Below are positions 24,668-39,427 of a stretch of 64,000 nucleotides of DNA, in pieces. This stretch comes from Nymphaea colorata (taxonomy: Eukaryota > Streptophyta > Magnoliopsida > Nymphaeales > Nymphaeaceae). The DNA lies in NCBI RefSeq assembly GCF_008831285.2, contig NC_045148.1, positions 1,242,001 through 1,306,000 of the forward strand. Direction: 5' to 3'. The position numbers and the translations under genes were made by a program. The notes beneath the pieces are model-generated. The model did no database searches and was not told the origin of the DNA. It worked only from the letters and a program-made list of their open reading frames with translations. The first letter of the stretch is position 1. The number at the start of each line of letters is the position of its first letter.

Positions 24668-27600
24668 TCATCCGATCACACGAGCTCCATCTCCTACATC
24701 ACAAATTAATACAGCAGTGTCATCACTGAGTTGTGATGCTAACTGCGGTTGAAGGGCTCTGTATTCATGTTTTATGAAAGTTGCAGCTTCGGCTGCATGG
24801 TCAGCAGAAACAAATGCTAAACAGCATCCTCGAAATCCAGCACCACTGAATCTTGCACCAAATATGCCAGGCGCTCTCAGAATTGTCTCATATAATTGTA
24901 TTAGTGGTTCACAGCCTACAGTTTGAGAAACAAAAAAATAGTTCATTCAGCAATGCAAAGTCGTGCTAAACTGTTTTCTTTGCTTTTCAAATAGAACAGA
25001 TAGAAGTTCCGACCTTTTATATCATATATAAGGAATAAATTGAACATTTCATTGTTATATTTTACATTCCTTCAAGGGCAATAGAGAAAGTATCAGATAT
25101 TTATGTCAAAATAATAATAATAATAATAATGGGCATATGATACGTAAGAAACAAGGGAAGGTGGCTTAGCCCAGGCCATGTTGAGGTTCAAGGACTGAAG
25201 CAAGAAACAATATCCGTATATATCCTAAATATATGCAACCCTAGTGGTGAAAGAGAGCCTTTGTGTTGCTATTGAGCGACATGATCAAAATTATCATTTC
25301 TTAAGAGGTGCCATGAGTTTTAACTCACCACACTCATAATTCTTGATGGAGCTGAGGCCAGATTCTGAAACCAGCTTTCCAAATTCCTCCAACTTACCCG
25401 CGCTCCAAGCTGTAAGACCTGGAAAAGAAAACCATTGAAAACCCAGAAACCTTCTTCACAAGCTGTATATACAAAACCTAAAGTAAAAATAAATAAAAAT
25501 TATGGCCAGACCATGTCTAGAATAGAAAATAGGGAACTATATTTTCCTTGAATACTACCTTCAGTAACTCTAAGATTTTCTGAGAAATAATGTTCTGCTC
25601 TTCTAGCTAGAACAGCACTCAACTTGTCCTGAATGTTAAAAGCAACAAAAAACCAATGAATCAACAACAATCGTTGATGAAATATGTCTCCAAAGGAATG
25701 TCCTGAATTTACAATTTTATACGCAAAAATAGATGAGAGAAAAAGGAAACACTTTTCAAAACAAGTTACAGAAAAATGGTTAAACTCCATCCTGACATTC
25801 TCACAGAGAAAATTTTGCACCACTTTTGTGAGGCCTGAATCCAGTACCAGTTATATGATGGTATTCAGCGATTGGTGTGGTCTAGACAGAAGAAGAGAGA
25901 GAGCCAAGGAGGTAAATGGCTTGTATAGTTATTAGACTAGTGTTTTTTTTTTTTTTTTTCCTTCTTTATTTCTCTTTAACTTCATTGAATTTTCAAAGGG
26001 TCAGATTGAGGTGAGCACTTGTGTACTCAGGTTTGGGCCCAGGCTGCACACTTCCCACCTTGAACCAGATACTTTATTAGGAAATTTTTGGGTCAGGATG
26101 GGCAAAGTATCCACCCTGTCCACCCATGCAGGTGTGCCTCTGCCATGCTGCTGATGCTGCATTTTGGTCCTTTTTGGAGAAGCAGCAGCAGACACAGTAG
26201 ACCAATTATGCTGGTATAAGTACGCATAGCAAGAAGTACCATATAAGAACAAAAAGAAAATCTTTAGTCTAGCATCTTCCTGGAAGTACATCTGCAAGTA
26301 TAGGGCTGTCACAAACACGACCAACATAGGTATGAAAAACACTCAGTATGAGATGAAACTTGACAGTATTCAGAGAAGTAGAACAGAAAGACCCTGGAAG
26401 GCTGGAATGCTGATTATTACATATGACAAGTGAAAAAATCAAATAACTAAATTAACCTGAAAAATGAATGTATTTCTTCGGCATCATAATCTAAAGGATA
26501 ATAGCAGCTTCGTGCTAAAAACCCCCAAGTTATTATGAATCCTGAGAAGTCAATAAAATATAGCAGAAGACTGGAAAGTGGAAACCAAATGAAAAGGCTT
26601 AGCAAAGTAAACTAGTAATGACTAAACAGAAAAAAATTGCTAAGTAATCAGAATGCCAAACACCAAGTTCAATCTAATAGAAGATTGGTGTGCCCAGGAA
26701 CAGGCCTTATGCACAATAAGGAGTGTCATTCTCCCAGATCCAGCCCAGCCACCACACTCCGTTCTTCCAGCTAGTGGTCCATTAAGTTGGATGACGGTAA
26801 TTTCCAGGCAAAATGGATCCCATCCCATGTGTTGCCTGACATATGTGGGGCCTGTGAAGATGTTATTTCCAGAGAAAGAATGCACACATTGTGCATCCAA
26901 ATATCACCTAAAGAAAAACTTAGCAAAAGAAGATCTCTAATTACGTTTCAGCATTCATGGAACCTAAAAGATGATAGAGACTTTGTCACATTATTCATAC
27001 TGTATACGAAACAGAAAGATGGATGGTAAAATGTAGTTACTCCAGGATGATTTAACTACCTTGTAAATTTTGTACTCATCAAAACCAACTGCAAAAAAGA
27101 GAACAGAGAGATGGGATTCAATTTTTGAAACAATATGGATAAAAAATCAGCAGAAGATATTGCAAATATGAATCAAGACTAACCATTGCAAAGAAGAGGC
27201 TTAAGCTTTCCTTTGCCGCATGCCCTACAAACAGTTCATAATTCAAATGAGTAACAGCATGTTTTTGTGAAGATATTGTCAAGAGAATGAATTAGAATGT
27301 AAATTTACCACAGTAACGAAGCATCCATGCACCAAATTGTTTCAAAGCAAGAATGTAGTTCAAGCACAATTCAACTGACTCCGATTGGTATAAATTACCA
27401 AGACATGAAAGTCGATTAACAACAGTATGCCTTTTGCATTTAAATTGCAGTACATCCTATGATACATGGCCTAGGATGTGTAATGTAAAGACATAGATTG
27501 ACTTAAGCAATTTCTAACAGGTAGCAGCATAGCACTTGAATGAAAAGCGAAAACAAGCTGTATCCATTTGATACACGAGAAAACAACATTCTTTACATTA

Positions 27601-30600
27601 GACCTAGAAACTAGATGTAATTTACATACTTGGGTTGATAGAACCTGACCTTCAAGGCATATCTTCCAAGTGTGCACACGAAGATTTTCACCAAAAAGGC
27701 ATGATTCAAGGATTGATATAACTAACGATCCATGCTAAATACATTCAATCTGTGTCTTATAGGTACTAACGTGAAGTAGGGTCTAATTGCAGATGCCAAT
27801 GCAGGCATGAAACATGACGTGGACATGCACACATTCTTGCAAGGTTTTGGGTGTGAGTCCTCATCTGCCAACTCTCTTCCCCAATCCAATGAAATGAACG
27901 ACCAGTAGATGTACGTATACATGGTTGTCATCACAGATAGCCTGATCCTCCAAAATCATTTGAAAACCTCAACATTGAAAGATCAATTTGCCTTTCGAAA
28001 GACAACAGTCTCCAAGCATCTGAGAACATGTTGGCAGATGACACTGTTAAATGTGTAGATCTTATGAATAAAATAATCAATTTTCCTTCGTAAAAACTCC
28101 ATCAGGACAGTAAGTCTATTTTCGCACTAGCAAGGGAGCGGTATGGGGCAAAGACATCTTTGCCATGGGATGTAGGTCAGTCTCTTTCTCTTTTGGTCAG
28201 GTCATCCTTACTCTCTTTTTGCTGGAAAGTATATTTGTTGCACTTGTCACATTGTCTGCACTTCATATTCTATTACCTATTATATACTCACCAAACAGCC
28301 AGAGCCAATGAAGGTTTAAGAATCTGGGCTGGCGGTTGGAAGTCCTACTGCCCCTTTTTTCACCAGGCCCTTTTGGAAGTGGAAACAAAAATGAGATATA
28401 TTGGATAAAGGTGTTGAATCAGCTCATAGATGGTATTACGAACACCAAATGACTATGAAGGATGACAAGGAATTCCTTGAATTTTCTGCTAGCTAATAAC
28501 CCAATTCAATGACAGAGTCCTTCAAGTCTTGTACAAGTAACAAGTGAAACCCAGAAATGCAGCATGAAAGCCCACAGAAGCTAAGAAGCCTTACTCCAGA
28601 AGAACTTTAGCAGCTTCTCTGCACTCAGAAACACGAAGGTTATATCCTGGATTGCTTGGCAATGCATGCCTGAGGCCAGAAAATGCCAATAATACCTTAA
28701 AGGTAGTCTGTCCTTTTACATCTGGATTTCCTTCCTCTTTTGGCAGAGGTGTAAGACTATATTCCTTAGTCTGCAAGGACAACAGCAGGAGAAAGTTAAC
28801 TGTTGTTTTGTATAAGAATTATTAAATTAAGATAAAATATGGATTTAAATAGGATTTGAATTTTCAATTCTGGTTTGATGAGAGCTGTAACTGAATTGGA
28901 TTGGCACTTTGGTTCTGATCTACCCCTGATCCAAGTCAAAAACCAGTCATGTGGATTTGTATGTAACGGACATGCTTCTAATAATTTTCAAAAGCTTCAG
29001 GCGTAAACCTATATTTGGATGTGAACTCAGCTCTAAGTCATCATAGCTAGTCCAAATTGACATTGACTGCCAGCCATTTAGCATTTGAGCTCATACGTAA
29101 GACTGAAGTTCCACATATCTATCCATAATTCCATATAATCCATGGCACTGTTCAGCTACGTTTATGCACAATGCAAAAAACATCACAGTTGTAAGGATAA
29201 TAAGTAAAGGTACTAAAAAACAAGGCTCATATTTTACTATTTCATTCTTCCTGAAGAGTCCAGGACGACCAGACTGAAGAACATAGAGTGACCTTCGACA
29301 TCACGATGCTTCTACTTATCTAGTAGATAACACCTATCAAGAAACTTGCAGTGAACCAACTCATACCTTGCAGTTCATGCATGTAAGACAGCCACTGCGG
29401 GAGAGCAAAATTGCAGATTGATCCAAGATTCCATTCTCCAAACCTAAATATTCATTTTCAATGAGCCTGCAGATGCAAATATTTTGTTATGTAAAGAAGG
29501 CTTCACACTAGTCTTCCTGAAGCAGTAAGTAGGAGGTTTTCTCCACCTGGTATTCCCATACAAAATAAAAAAAATGAAAATAATAGATATGCAACCCCTT
29601 TCCAACAAGATGATATAAAGTTTTGAAAACACAGAAAGCTAAATGAACAGAAAGATTGATGCTTTAAGAACCTAAATAAAATTTGGACTAAACTGCCTCC
29701 AATGCATTCTCGCTTTAGATGGGAAACCAATAACTATTAATGCAAGAAAACAATCTCAAAATACTGAATTTGAACATTGAGTTAAAAACAGCTATAGGAT
29801 TTACAATAATGACCCAACACCATATGTGTCAATAGAAATAAGAAGAATGCAGCCATGCATGTGTGTGAATGAGAAAATATGAGAACCAGTCAATGTGGCC
29901 CAGCAATAACCTAAGTGAACTAGATGAAAAGATTGATCATCCTAGTTATCTTCTGCGGAAGGAGGAATACAAAAGTTTTTTATTGAGCTGTCATGACCTG
30001 GGTATAGTGTCTTTGCCTAAAAAAAAGGCTTGGTATAGAGACGGCTGAAAAGAGGATACCCTTTTCCACACCAAAAGCACGAAAAAATTGTGAAAGATAA
30101 AAATAAAAAATGAACTAAGAAATTATCTCAAAGATATATTAACGGCAAATGGTAAAAGACTATAGGAACATATATCATGTGTTCATAAGTGGCTTCCTCC
30201 TATTGATTAATACTATGTGCCTAGGCCCTGGAGAAAGCACCTAAAACTGATTTTAACTATTAAGCATGTGATATAATGTAAATGCACAAACGTAGTTTTG
30301 TTTTTGCAGTAAGAAATTCTAAGCACTTTACAATCATGGCTCTAGCTGAAATCTTATAGTTTGATAATTTTGATATTTTTCATCATTCAACATAGGTTTT
30401 TAAGAAAAATACACTTGATTCAAGTATTATACCTGTCATACTCGATATTCTCCACTGGTGACACTATTATATTGTTTGTAGTTTCCAAAGCCAATAGATA
30501 AGCTATGCCAACCTGTACGCACGTTAAAATTGGAACCTTTTAGGAAAATCAGAACATATTATTGCAAATGGTATAAGTTTACCAAATCATATACCAAAAG

Positions 30601-33600
30601 AAAAATATAAGGGGCATGATGGCATCTGAACCCCCTTTGTGCTCAATATTATTGGAACACATGTTATTTGTGCAGCCATTAACTAAAAGATACTGATTAA
30701 TGCTATCAAAGACAAAGGATAACACCACAAAAGAAAGACCTGGACAAAGGAGTAACCAATTGTTGACATCTAAATTGGGTCAAGTAACAATTTCAAATTT
30801 CGGAGAATCTAGGGCCAGAGAGTGTTCAGAAGAAATAACTTCAATGAATGCAACTTTGTGTATGTGTATTTGTGCTTGGCATGTACATGTGCGAGTGATG
30901 GATACAACACACCTACTTCATAATAATAAAACATAAGACTTATCTTTGAAGATTGTCAAAAAAAAGATAATTTCATAACCCATTAATTATATAGACATCA
31001 ATGTGGGGTGATACCGGAGGAGCTGAAACTCCCTCCCTCTCTCCCTCCTCCAAAGTACAAGGCTGTGTTGGGGCCTGAGTGTGAAGGCAATACCCCTTCA
31101 GCTCAGTGATATGCTCCATCCCACAAGGCTTAGGGGAAGAGTACCCATTGGAATCAAGATAACGAGTCACGGTATGTTCACTAACGCCAGCCCAACCAGC
31201 CCAACATCAATGTGAATCTAATATATCATTAGCTCAAACTATCAGATAACCTTGCTTCAACTAAAGAATGGATCGTAGGAGACCCTTCAAGATTCATTTT
31301 ATTCAATTTTTCTCACGGAATTTGAGTATATAAAATGTAATCTATCCATAATGTCCACCAGCAAAGAAGCAACTTGAGCATGAAATACTTACAGCAGCAG
31401 ATGAGCTAAGACCAGAACTATCAAGTCCTCCCGAGCCACAAATAAATCCTATGATGCCCTACAATTGAATCCGTGGAAACTACTCACTCATTTAAGTAAC
31501 AAGCACATGAGAAGCAAAGTGGTATGATTAATAAATAAATGTTGGTTTGTAAAATTTGGACACAATGCAGTAAAATAATAGAATGATTGTCCTATTCGTA
31601 AACAATATGACACTACAAACACGGATACTTGAAGAATAAATTGTGAATAACAGAGAAACATTTGGTGTCAATAGGCACGCAAGACACAAAAAATCCCAAT
31701 GAGAGTAAATCAACAATATAAGACTAATAAAACATAATTAGATGCAGAAAAGTCAAACAGTGATACATTTTGCAATTTGCATCTGCATGCCTGCATCTTC
31801 TGTACCAATGAACCTGCATCATCCTGCAGCACTCCTACATCTTTCTTTTGATAAAGAGCTTATAGCAGTTCCTAAGAACTTAATGGGCATGACATATTTG
31901 GGGACATGGTAGATAATTATCCAGATAATTTGGTCCCAATGTGCAGTCCTTCATGAAGCCCAAGCTAAGATAGAAGCACAGAAATGAGATATGAGCTGGA
32001 TTATGTACATGTTCCAACAGTTGACAACCTATTTTTTATTTTCTAAGTTTCCAGAAAACATCAGCTTGTTATTTCATGCAAAATGTGTTCAAACTAACCT
32101 GTGAGATTTGTCGTCCACTTCTTTGCAGGGCATATAATGCCCCTCTTGCATAAGTTCCCCATGCACATTCCTCATAGCATTTTGATTTTTCATTTCCATG
32201 GTTGTCATTAGCATTTGAACACTTTGGCTGCTGAATTTCATCAACACTGAATTTAAAGAACATAATATACAAATAAAAAAACAGTTGAAATATTTTAACT
32301 CTCAATAAGAACAAACTTTTGTATGAATCTGCAATATGCAACTAGCAGGTCCTTTCATCTCACAGTTTGGTTCTGATACTCGAAGAATTGATATTTAAAG
32401 TGAAGCAAACATATAAAGATTGTCTACTTGGATGACAAGGAGCCAAAGCTACATTTTGCAAAAACCACCGTCACTAACTTGGATTTCTAATTTTCTAACT
32501 ATGCTCTCTCGATTGCCCTTGACCATAATACGACAACCTATGTCACACGGACACGGCAAAATGGGCCACGTACCGGTGTCGACACTCCGACACCTGGATA
32601 CCGACACTTGGACACGGCAGGATACGTTTTGGATCGGGTCTGGGTCAGACCCGATCCGAACCACTTTACTAACCCGACATTCTTTGTTTTGTTTGAGACT
32701 TTCTTTCTTATGACTTATGAGATTGGTGATGAACAATGTTTTGTTTGAGAATCTGAGACTTTCTTTCTTATGAGTTATGAGATTGTAAGAGTGAATTATT
32801 AATTTAATGTTTTTTTTATTTTATTATCTTTTTTAATTTTTTAGAATATAAAATTCACCATGTCCGCGTATCCTAAAATTTTGAAAATTGTTGTGTCCAC
32901 GTACCCGTACCCTTATCGTACCCGTACCCGTGTGACATAGACGACAACATATTCAAGCGACTACGTCTTTGCTGTCATCTAATGAACATTGTGCCACAAA
33001 TCAAGCTAAGAAAATATGCAAGAGAAAATAATGCAAGCCATGCCAAGGAACTTAATCATTTACCATGCAGTGGCACAATTACTTGAACAAAGTACGCACA
33101 ATGAAAGAAAGAAGATTTAGAACAAGCATAATCTTGAAATTATATAGTTTTACCAGTGTGAAGTTTTTTCTTCAAACTGGTCATGATTTTAAAGTTCAAT
33201 CTCAAACCAGCACAAGAAACAAATATCTGTAGATTGGCAAGAAGTAGAATGAGAACACTTATATACCCTGTTAAAAACATTCAATTTTGTACCTGAACCT
33301 TACTTCTCCTTTAAATTGTCCAGACTGAAGTAATACCTACAGCAAAAAAGAAGAGGAAAAATTGATGAAGCAACATTGTAAAAGCTGCCACTTTTTTGCA
33401 CATCCAAACATGATCAAAAGTGTAATAAATCTATACCATCATCTGAAAGAAGAATAAGAGCAATTGTCTCACTTCACATAAGTGTGTGGCAGGAAAAACT
33501 GTAGAGATTGGGTTACGAATTCACTGACATTTTCAAATGAGCACTTCAGTTTTTCTATTGATTTGTCATGATATGTTCAACTTAAGGAACATCATCACAT

Positions 33601-36600
33601 GTTTTATGAATGAAACATCTGAATTCATTTTATGTATATATGTATGCATAAGAATTGAAAAGTCAGTAACCAGGTATACCACTTCCCTTTTGGAAGAAAA
33701 CAAATTTCTCACATTTTTTTATGTTTTTCTTTTAATGATAGGAAGAAGTTTGATCCAAACAATGCCAAGCCCCATGTACAACCCCAGCTTTGAACAACAT
33801 TAAAAAGGAAAGTTAATAATGGACAAGAAATAAATGACACCTTAAATCCATCCCTCTACCTGTAAAGAATAAATCAAATATTCAAATATTCAAGAACTAG
33901 CCAACTGAATTTCCTAGAGTGCCAAGAAATCTTGAACTTCATTGGAAGAAGACTATTTGCACAAAGTTTCTTGTAACTGTCAGATGGCACACTGCACACC
34001 TGAACTCTTTGGACAAAATTCAGCATGTCCTTTAGATTTGCCTGGACCACCATGATCACCCACTCAGTTGCCCATTACAGCATTAGGTACAGAAGCTAAA
34101 GGACTAAACCGCCCCTTGCAAAAAATCAACAATTATACCTTCCCATCAGGTACTGTAGAATCATAGATTGATTAAACGAAGTTGCTTATGCTGTCAAATG
34201 GGAGAGAATGATTTACATGATTATCCATGTATTTGTCATGTTCAACGATGTTGTCACAAACATTATAGCTAGAACATAATCAAATTTTTAAACAACATTA
34301 AACAACATCTACCAGTATATTTGAGAAAAAAAATCCTACAATGCAGCAAAAATTGAAGGAAAATTAATTTTCAAAAGCCTACTGTAAAAGAAAATAACAT
34401 GCAAAAATGCAGCACTTCTTACATTTGAGTTACCAGAAGGAACAAATCCCAGTAAAACCCCTCTGTTGATTGTCATAGCTGAAACCGTTCCACCCTGTAA
34501 AAGAAAATAGAAATGAAATACATCAGTCTAGATCTCCTCCAACACTGGTTAACCAAATGGATTACTGTTTCTACGTAACCTAAAAAACTTAAAGACATTG
34601 AAAAATGTACCAAGGATTTAACTTTTCAGATAGAAGCCCATCTGAGATTTTGTATTAAACTGGAACCAATCTTTGTATGAGTCAATTCATATCCTGTCTA
34701 TCACTGAGCAGAATGTATCTCAATTTAAAGGTACTTTTGTTTCTTATACAGTCAGATGTTGAAAATACTAACGTAAACATGCTCATGGTTGACTCACAAA
34801 GGCATTGTAAAAAGCATGGTGATGTTACTGCTTCAACTTCAACGAGGACATATAATAAGGTCTATCGTAAAGGTATCAAAAAGTCATAAAACTTGTATTT
34901 TAGGTCTTGGATGGAAGAGAAAATGTGGGAAAATGCAGAAAAAGAGAAAAATGAATTTCCAAGTTTTAGCATCACCTGATGATCTATATGAGCACCCAGT
35001 GGACATATTCTGTAAGGTGACACTACAATCTTGACTTTATTGTGATCACAATTTGCTAGGACAGCCACAGACTTCTGCAATTCAACCAGCTGCACATGAA
35101 CAACAAACATGGAAATATCATTAGGTCCACAGTACAAGGATGCATTCCAACTGCTTCAAAATGTTGGACATGGGATTGTATAAGAAACTAATCTCAGGAA
35201 CACTAAACATGAATCAAGATCAAGTCACACTGTGTTTTACACAGAATCCAATCTGGACTATGCATATCCACCTGATAGCCTTGTCAATAGTGATAATGGT
35301 ACATTTGCAAGGGAAAAGACTGGCCCTCGAAAGACACTTGGCATTGTCAAATAAAAGAACCCAGTGGCCTGGTCTAATCCCTACTAGGTACTAAAGGAGT
35401 ATCTCTTGATATTATACCTTTATATGGATCGTTATAGTCACAAATGTGTATAACAATATCTGAACTGCAGCATCCCCAATATGTCTTTTTCTCCTTGTAT
35501 GGACATCTTAAACACTAAAAATGTACCAAGAAGCAACCTGGAAATGGTGACAAGAGGATTCATAATCCTCTTCCCTACTACCTAAGCCATCCTTCTAACA
35601 TCCAAAGTACAGGAGCAACTGAGAATAGTTTCCTATGTAACCTTGAGAAATTTTGATGTCCATATGTACCTAAGCCCCTTCCTACTTAGTATCTTGGTCA
35701 AAAGCTTTTTTATGGCAACAAGACAAATTGAGATACGTTAGACTGAACAATAGAGTTAGCACTAATTTGACTATTATAGGACTCGGATCAGAGCTGAAGT
35801 TTCAAGGAGACATGTTCCTCAAAATAGGTAAATTGTAACATCTCAAATGTGGAAGTGGCTTGAAAATATGCTAGTATTTTGAGAAAACTTGACTGGGATG
35901 CATACAAAAACCTCCTACCATTTTCCTGTCCTGGTCTGTAACATTTTGGGTCCAAATGGAGACGGCCAAAAGATGGGTCCAAATTGAATGCCTGGGTCGT
36001 TACAATCTCCATCATGTTTTATAAATTATACATAATCCTACTATAGAACATGGATATATGTAAATTCCTGTAAAGCATGTAGTAAAGAAACTCGAGACAT
36101 CCACGAGTTTCATTAGTTTTTTACTAAAAAATATACATCTGTGAGAGATATGAATTCCATACGAAAATTCCATGTATGGCTCGGCCATAAACAGTAACTT
36201 TTATGGGACATATACTGCATTTATCCGTCAAAAGTAAGAAGAGCAAAAAAGGAAAAGGCGCACTTAAGGTCCTTCTTGCAAAAGCAATATTCCAATCGAA
36301 ATGCACAAAGAATACCAGGCAATGCCTTTCCTGTTAACAAGATAGGAAGACATTATGACATGAGCTCAGATCAAGTGACTCGGTCTTCTCCTTTATCAAT
36401 GCAACATACCATGACGACAACACATTTCCTATCCTTAAACCATCAACCAGAGGACACTGAAAAGCCCAAACAGGATAACATGTGTGGTCCATTGAAGCCA
36501 AAGAAGGTGCTCGCCCACCTCAAGGCATGTAGCCTACGACGACGACACATTTCCTATCCTTAAACCATTAATCAGAGGACACTGACAAGCCTAAACAGGA

Positions 36601-37166
36601 GAACATATGTGATCCACTGAAGCCAAAGAAGGTGCTTGCCCACCTCGAGGCATGTAGCCCACCCTGGAGCATGCATTGGCTCCCCTCCAATTTGGTTCCT
36701 TTAAGCATGTTGCCGTAGACACCGGATAACCTTATCTCAATTCCTGAAAACAAGGCAACTTTATTTCGAACACATACATCTACAGTTAGACGTTGGAGTC
36801 TTCCATTAAGACCTCGTACATACGAGAGGCTTCGTTTCAAAAAGAAACTCGACATATACATCACGTAGACTGATGCATTCACATTGTTCATGCAGAAAAG
36901 CCACAATCAGAAAGGAATGAGCAGCAAGAAACAAAAATCCTGCAAATGTTTCATTGATTTGAGAACGAACTCGAACCAAAACGACAAGACTCGTTTCTGA
37001 GAAAGATCAAGCTGACGGAAAATGCTGTGTCTTCTCAGGAATCCTCAGGAAAAATATCAGAGCATATACAGCAACAAATGAGATCTAGAGAAAAGAGGGT
37101 GAGTGGCGAGGAGAAGGTAGAACAGCAGAGTACCTCTTCATCAGAGGGCCAGGTCTCGCAACCCAT
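24668..37166 (-). CDS. GALAK: galacturonokinase (GHMP kinase), 14 coding exons
   Basis: It phosphorylates D-galacturonic acid at C1 with ATP in the cytosol, salvaging pectin sugar towards UDP-galacturonate. Coding exons, 5' to 3': 37134-37166, 34976-35089, 34423-34494, 33293-33336, 32099-32246, 31393-31458, 30433-30512, 29367-29466, 28595-28770, 27184-27224, 27060-27088, 25559-25628, 25329-25418, 24668-24915. All junctions are GT-AG with consistent phase. The product is 436 residues, close to the family's ~420-430. Motifs: SPYRICPLGAHIDHQ (35-49, sugar binding), GSGGLDSSGLSSSAA (145-159, GHMP ATP loop), FSGLRHALPSNPGYNLRVSE (about 249-268) and GARFSGAGFRGCC (374-386, third GHMP motif). Cys and Ala in the first motif, where galactokinases have other residues, fit galacturonokinase rather than galactokinase. 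The ATG at 37166 was chosen because MGCETWPSDEE matches the family's short N-terminus; an in-frame ATG at 37220 would add 18 residues. Introns are long and one hosts a MITE. It looks intact. Confidence 0.94.
25108..25131. repeat. (AAT)n microsatellite
   Basis: About seven trinucleotide repeats in the last galacturonokinase intron. Confidence 0.9.
32538..32940. mobile_element. 403-bp MITE with perfect TIRs and 8-bp TSD, in galacturonokinase intron 4
   Basis: The element begins CTATGTCACACGG. It ends CCCGTGTGACATAG, the complement of which starts CTATGTCACACGGG. ACGACAAC flanks it exactly on both sides (32530-32537 and 32941-32948). The left part is GC-rich with GACACGG/GACACC words; the middle is AT-rich and contains two copies of GAGACTTTCTTTCTTATGA. 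The 8-bp duplication suggests the hAT superfamily, although the ends are not the classic CAGGG form. There is no coding capacity. The perfect ends suggest a fairly recent insertion. Confidence 0.9.
36412..36661. repeat. tandem duplication, ~125-bp unit, two copies
   Basis: CACATTTCCTATCCTTAAAC at 36421 recurs at 36546, and the two ~125-bp blocks align throughout with about ten substitutions. The repeat is in the first intron of galacturonokinase, about 0.5 kb from its start codon. Confidence 0.9.
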
Positions 37167-39402
37167 GAGGGAGATGGAACAGGAAGAAGCAACGGCACGG
37201 AGTTGGCAGTCGGGTTTCAAAGGAAGAAGAGGTGGACGGTCGTCCTTAATGGCTTATGCGCAACCGATACGGATGATTCCTCTGCTTCATGCGAAAGATC
37301 GATGCAGACTAAAAGGGATAGAGAAGCGGCGTCATCTGGCACCCGCCCTTTTCGGTCGACTGCCTTAAAAAAGGAATTTCAGAAAGATACCACATATTTT
37401 CCCTTTTGACACACAAGGACCTTGTTTAATAACCTGAGTAAAATGTTTTACAAAATAGTCGTATCATCTAGTTTAAAGCTTTTTCTGCGAAACGGACGTT
37501 GATGACTTCAATTACTTGCACTTCCTAATCAAAATGTAGCAAAACGAGCATTTGACAAAATTTCTATTGGTGGTATTCATGATTTTGTCCCAAGGAAAAG
37601 TGTTCCAATAAAGTCATTTTACTTTAAAAATCAATTCTGATTTGGTATGTGGAATAAATTGTGGATGGATTTTGTTTTCATAAGTTTAAGGGAAAGGTTC
37701 TAGGGAATATGGATGCCGAATGACTAAAAAAAAAAAAGAAGGATCAATGAAAACATCATAAATCGTTGCTAGAAGCATCATATTGCTAGCCCTTGCTAGA
37801 AGCATCATAAACCACCATTGTTGCAACATAAACTATTGCTAATGTTCATGCAAGCGACAAATTCTTAACTTTCAGTCATCTCCAGCGAAGTTGAGGTAGC
37901 TCGCATTAAATGCTTGAATTGAATCTTATAAGCCCAAAAAACTAATGGGCTAGCTCTTGTTCGAAGAAGCTCTATAACATTTGACTAGTCACTTTTTTGG
38001 CCTTATAACATTTTAGATCAGAATCCGTTTCTACTGCTATTAACTAACTTCAATATGTGCATGTTGACTATGTCGGATAGTAGTAGGCTTTGTCCATCAA
38101 ACAGAGTATAAAGTTGTCCCAGCAATCATTTCTCTCAAATATTTTATAAGTTAGCTAGGACAATTACATTGGAATATGTCCTATTTTATTTGAATCTGTA
38201 CTACGACCTTAATAATTTTCAAGAGGTTTGTGCAACGATTGGGGAAAAGGGTTGTTGGATGGTTAGTTTTCATTTTGATCTCTCGTGGCGTCAACCCTTT
38301 ATGCTGCAAACAAGAATGTACCGATATGCAAATAGTGCACAGTGAATCTACCTTATCGAGGCACCAAAGTAGCCCTATACCCTAAGGGAATAAAAGAAAG
38401 GAGTGGGGGGCTTCGACGGATGGTGGAATTAGCTTCTAGCTCACCTAAACCAGGATGAAAACATCAACTACTAGCTATTCTTTTAAGTTACCATCAGATT
38501 TCTTGTGAATGGTAAACTTGTAGTCAAATGCTCTTAAGTGGTGGTAATAAATAGAAAGCCAAATAAAAAAGGCCAAAGATGCCAAATTCAGTGAATCCGA
38601 CAATTCAATTCAGCATTTTAGCAATAAGTTATGAATCAAGACAAAACAAGTAAAAAAAAAAAAGGGAAAGGAAATATTTTAAAAATACAAGCAATAGAAA
38701 ATGAATAGAGTATGGACGACGTAAAACACTTGTACAGCTGTCAAATGAAATCGATTTGCCATCTATTCGAGGATGATGGAGATACTGCAGGAGAAGAACC
38801 CCTTTTTTGAAAAAGAAAAACCATGGCCTCGCATATGCATAAAATTCAATTTAAAGAGGCACATAGGAAATATTACATGCTGATCTAATGCGGAGATTCT
38901 TGGCAAGCAGCTCCCGTGTTCCCGTGTGTACGACACTGCTGGCGATTCACACAAGTTTCATTAGCCACCGACGTCCTGCAGTGAGACAAATTGTCTCTGA
39001 AACTGACCTTTCCGCATAAACCCTACTGTGCTGTGGTACGACACCCCATCTGCGCCATCGATCGTTTGCTCTGACAGACTGAAAGTCACAAAACCACATG
39101 ACAATAAAGAAAAGACAAACCTTACCGCGAGTTTATTAGTTTGGTCCAGTCAGCGGCACGGACTTCCTTTTCCTTTTTTACATAACAAACATGAGGAGGA
39201 CACTTGAGAAATAATTGAGGCAACAGTGTCAAAGGTCCATCAAGAAAAAGGACGGACGATCCGTCTTGGGCTGTAATGTGAAATTGAAGAAAGATGAACT
39301 TTAGCAAATAGAAAGTACTTTTTTTCTTTGCGTAAATCTTATAATAGTAAATGTTTTAGTACCTAATCTCTAATTAGATTAACTTTCTTTATACGATATC
39401 AT

Positions 39403-39427
39403 GAGAGAGAGAGAGAGAGAGAGAGAG
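39403..39427. repeat. (GA)n microsatellite
   Basis: About 12 GA dinucleotides. Confidence 0.95.
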
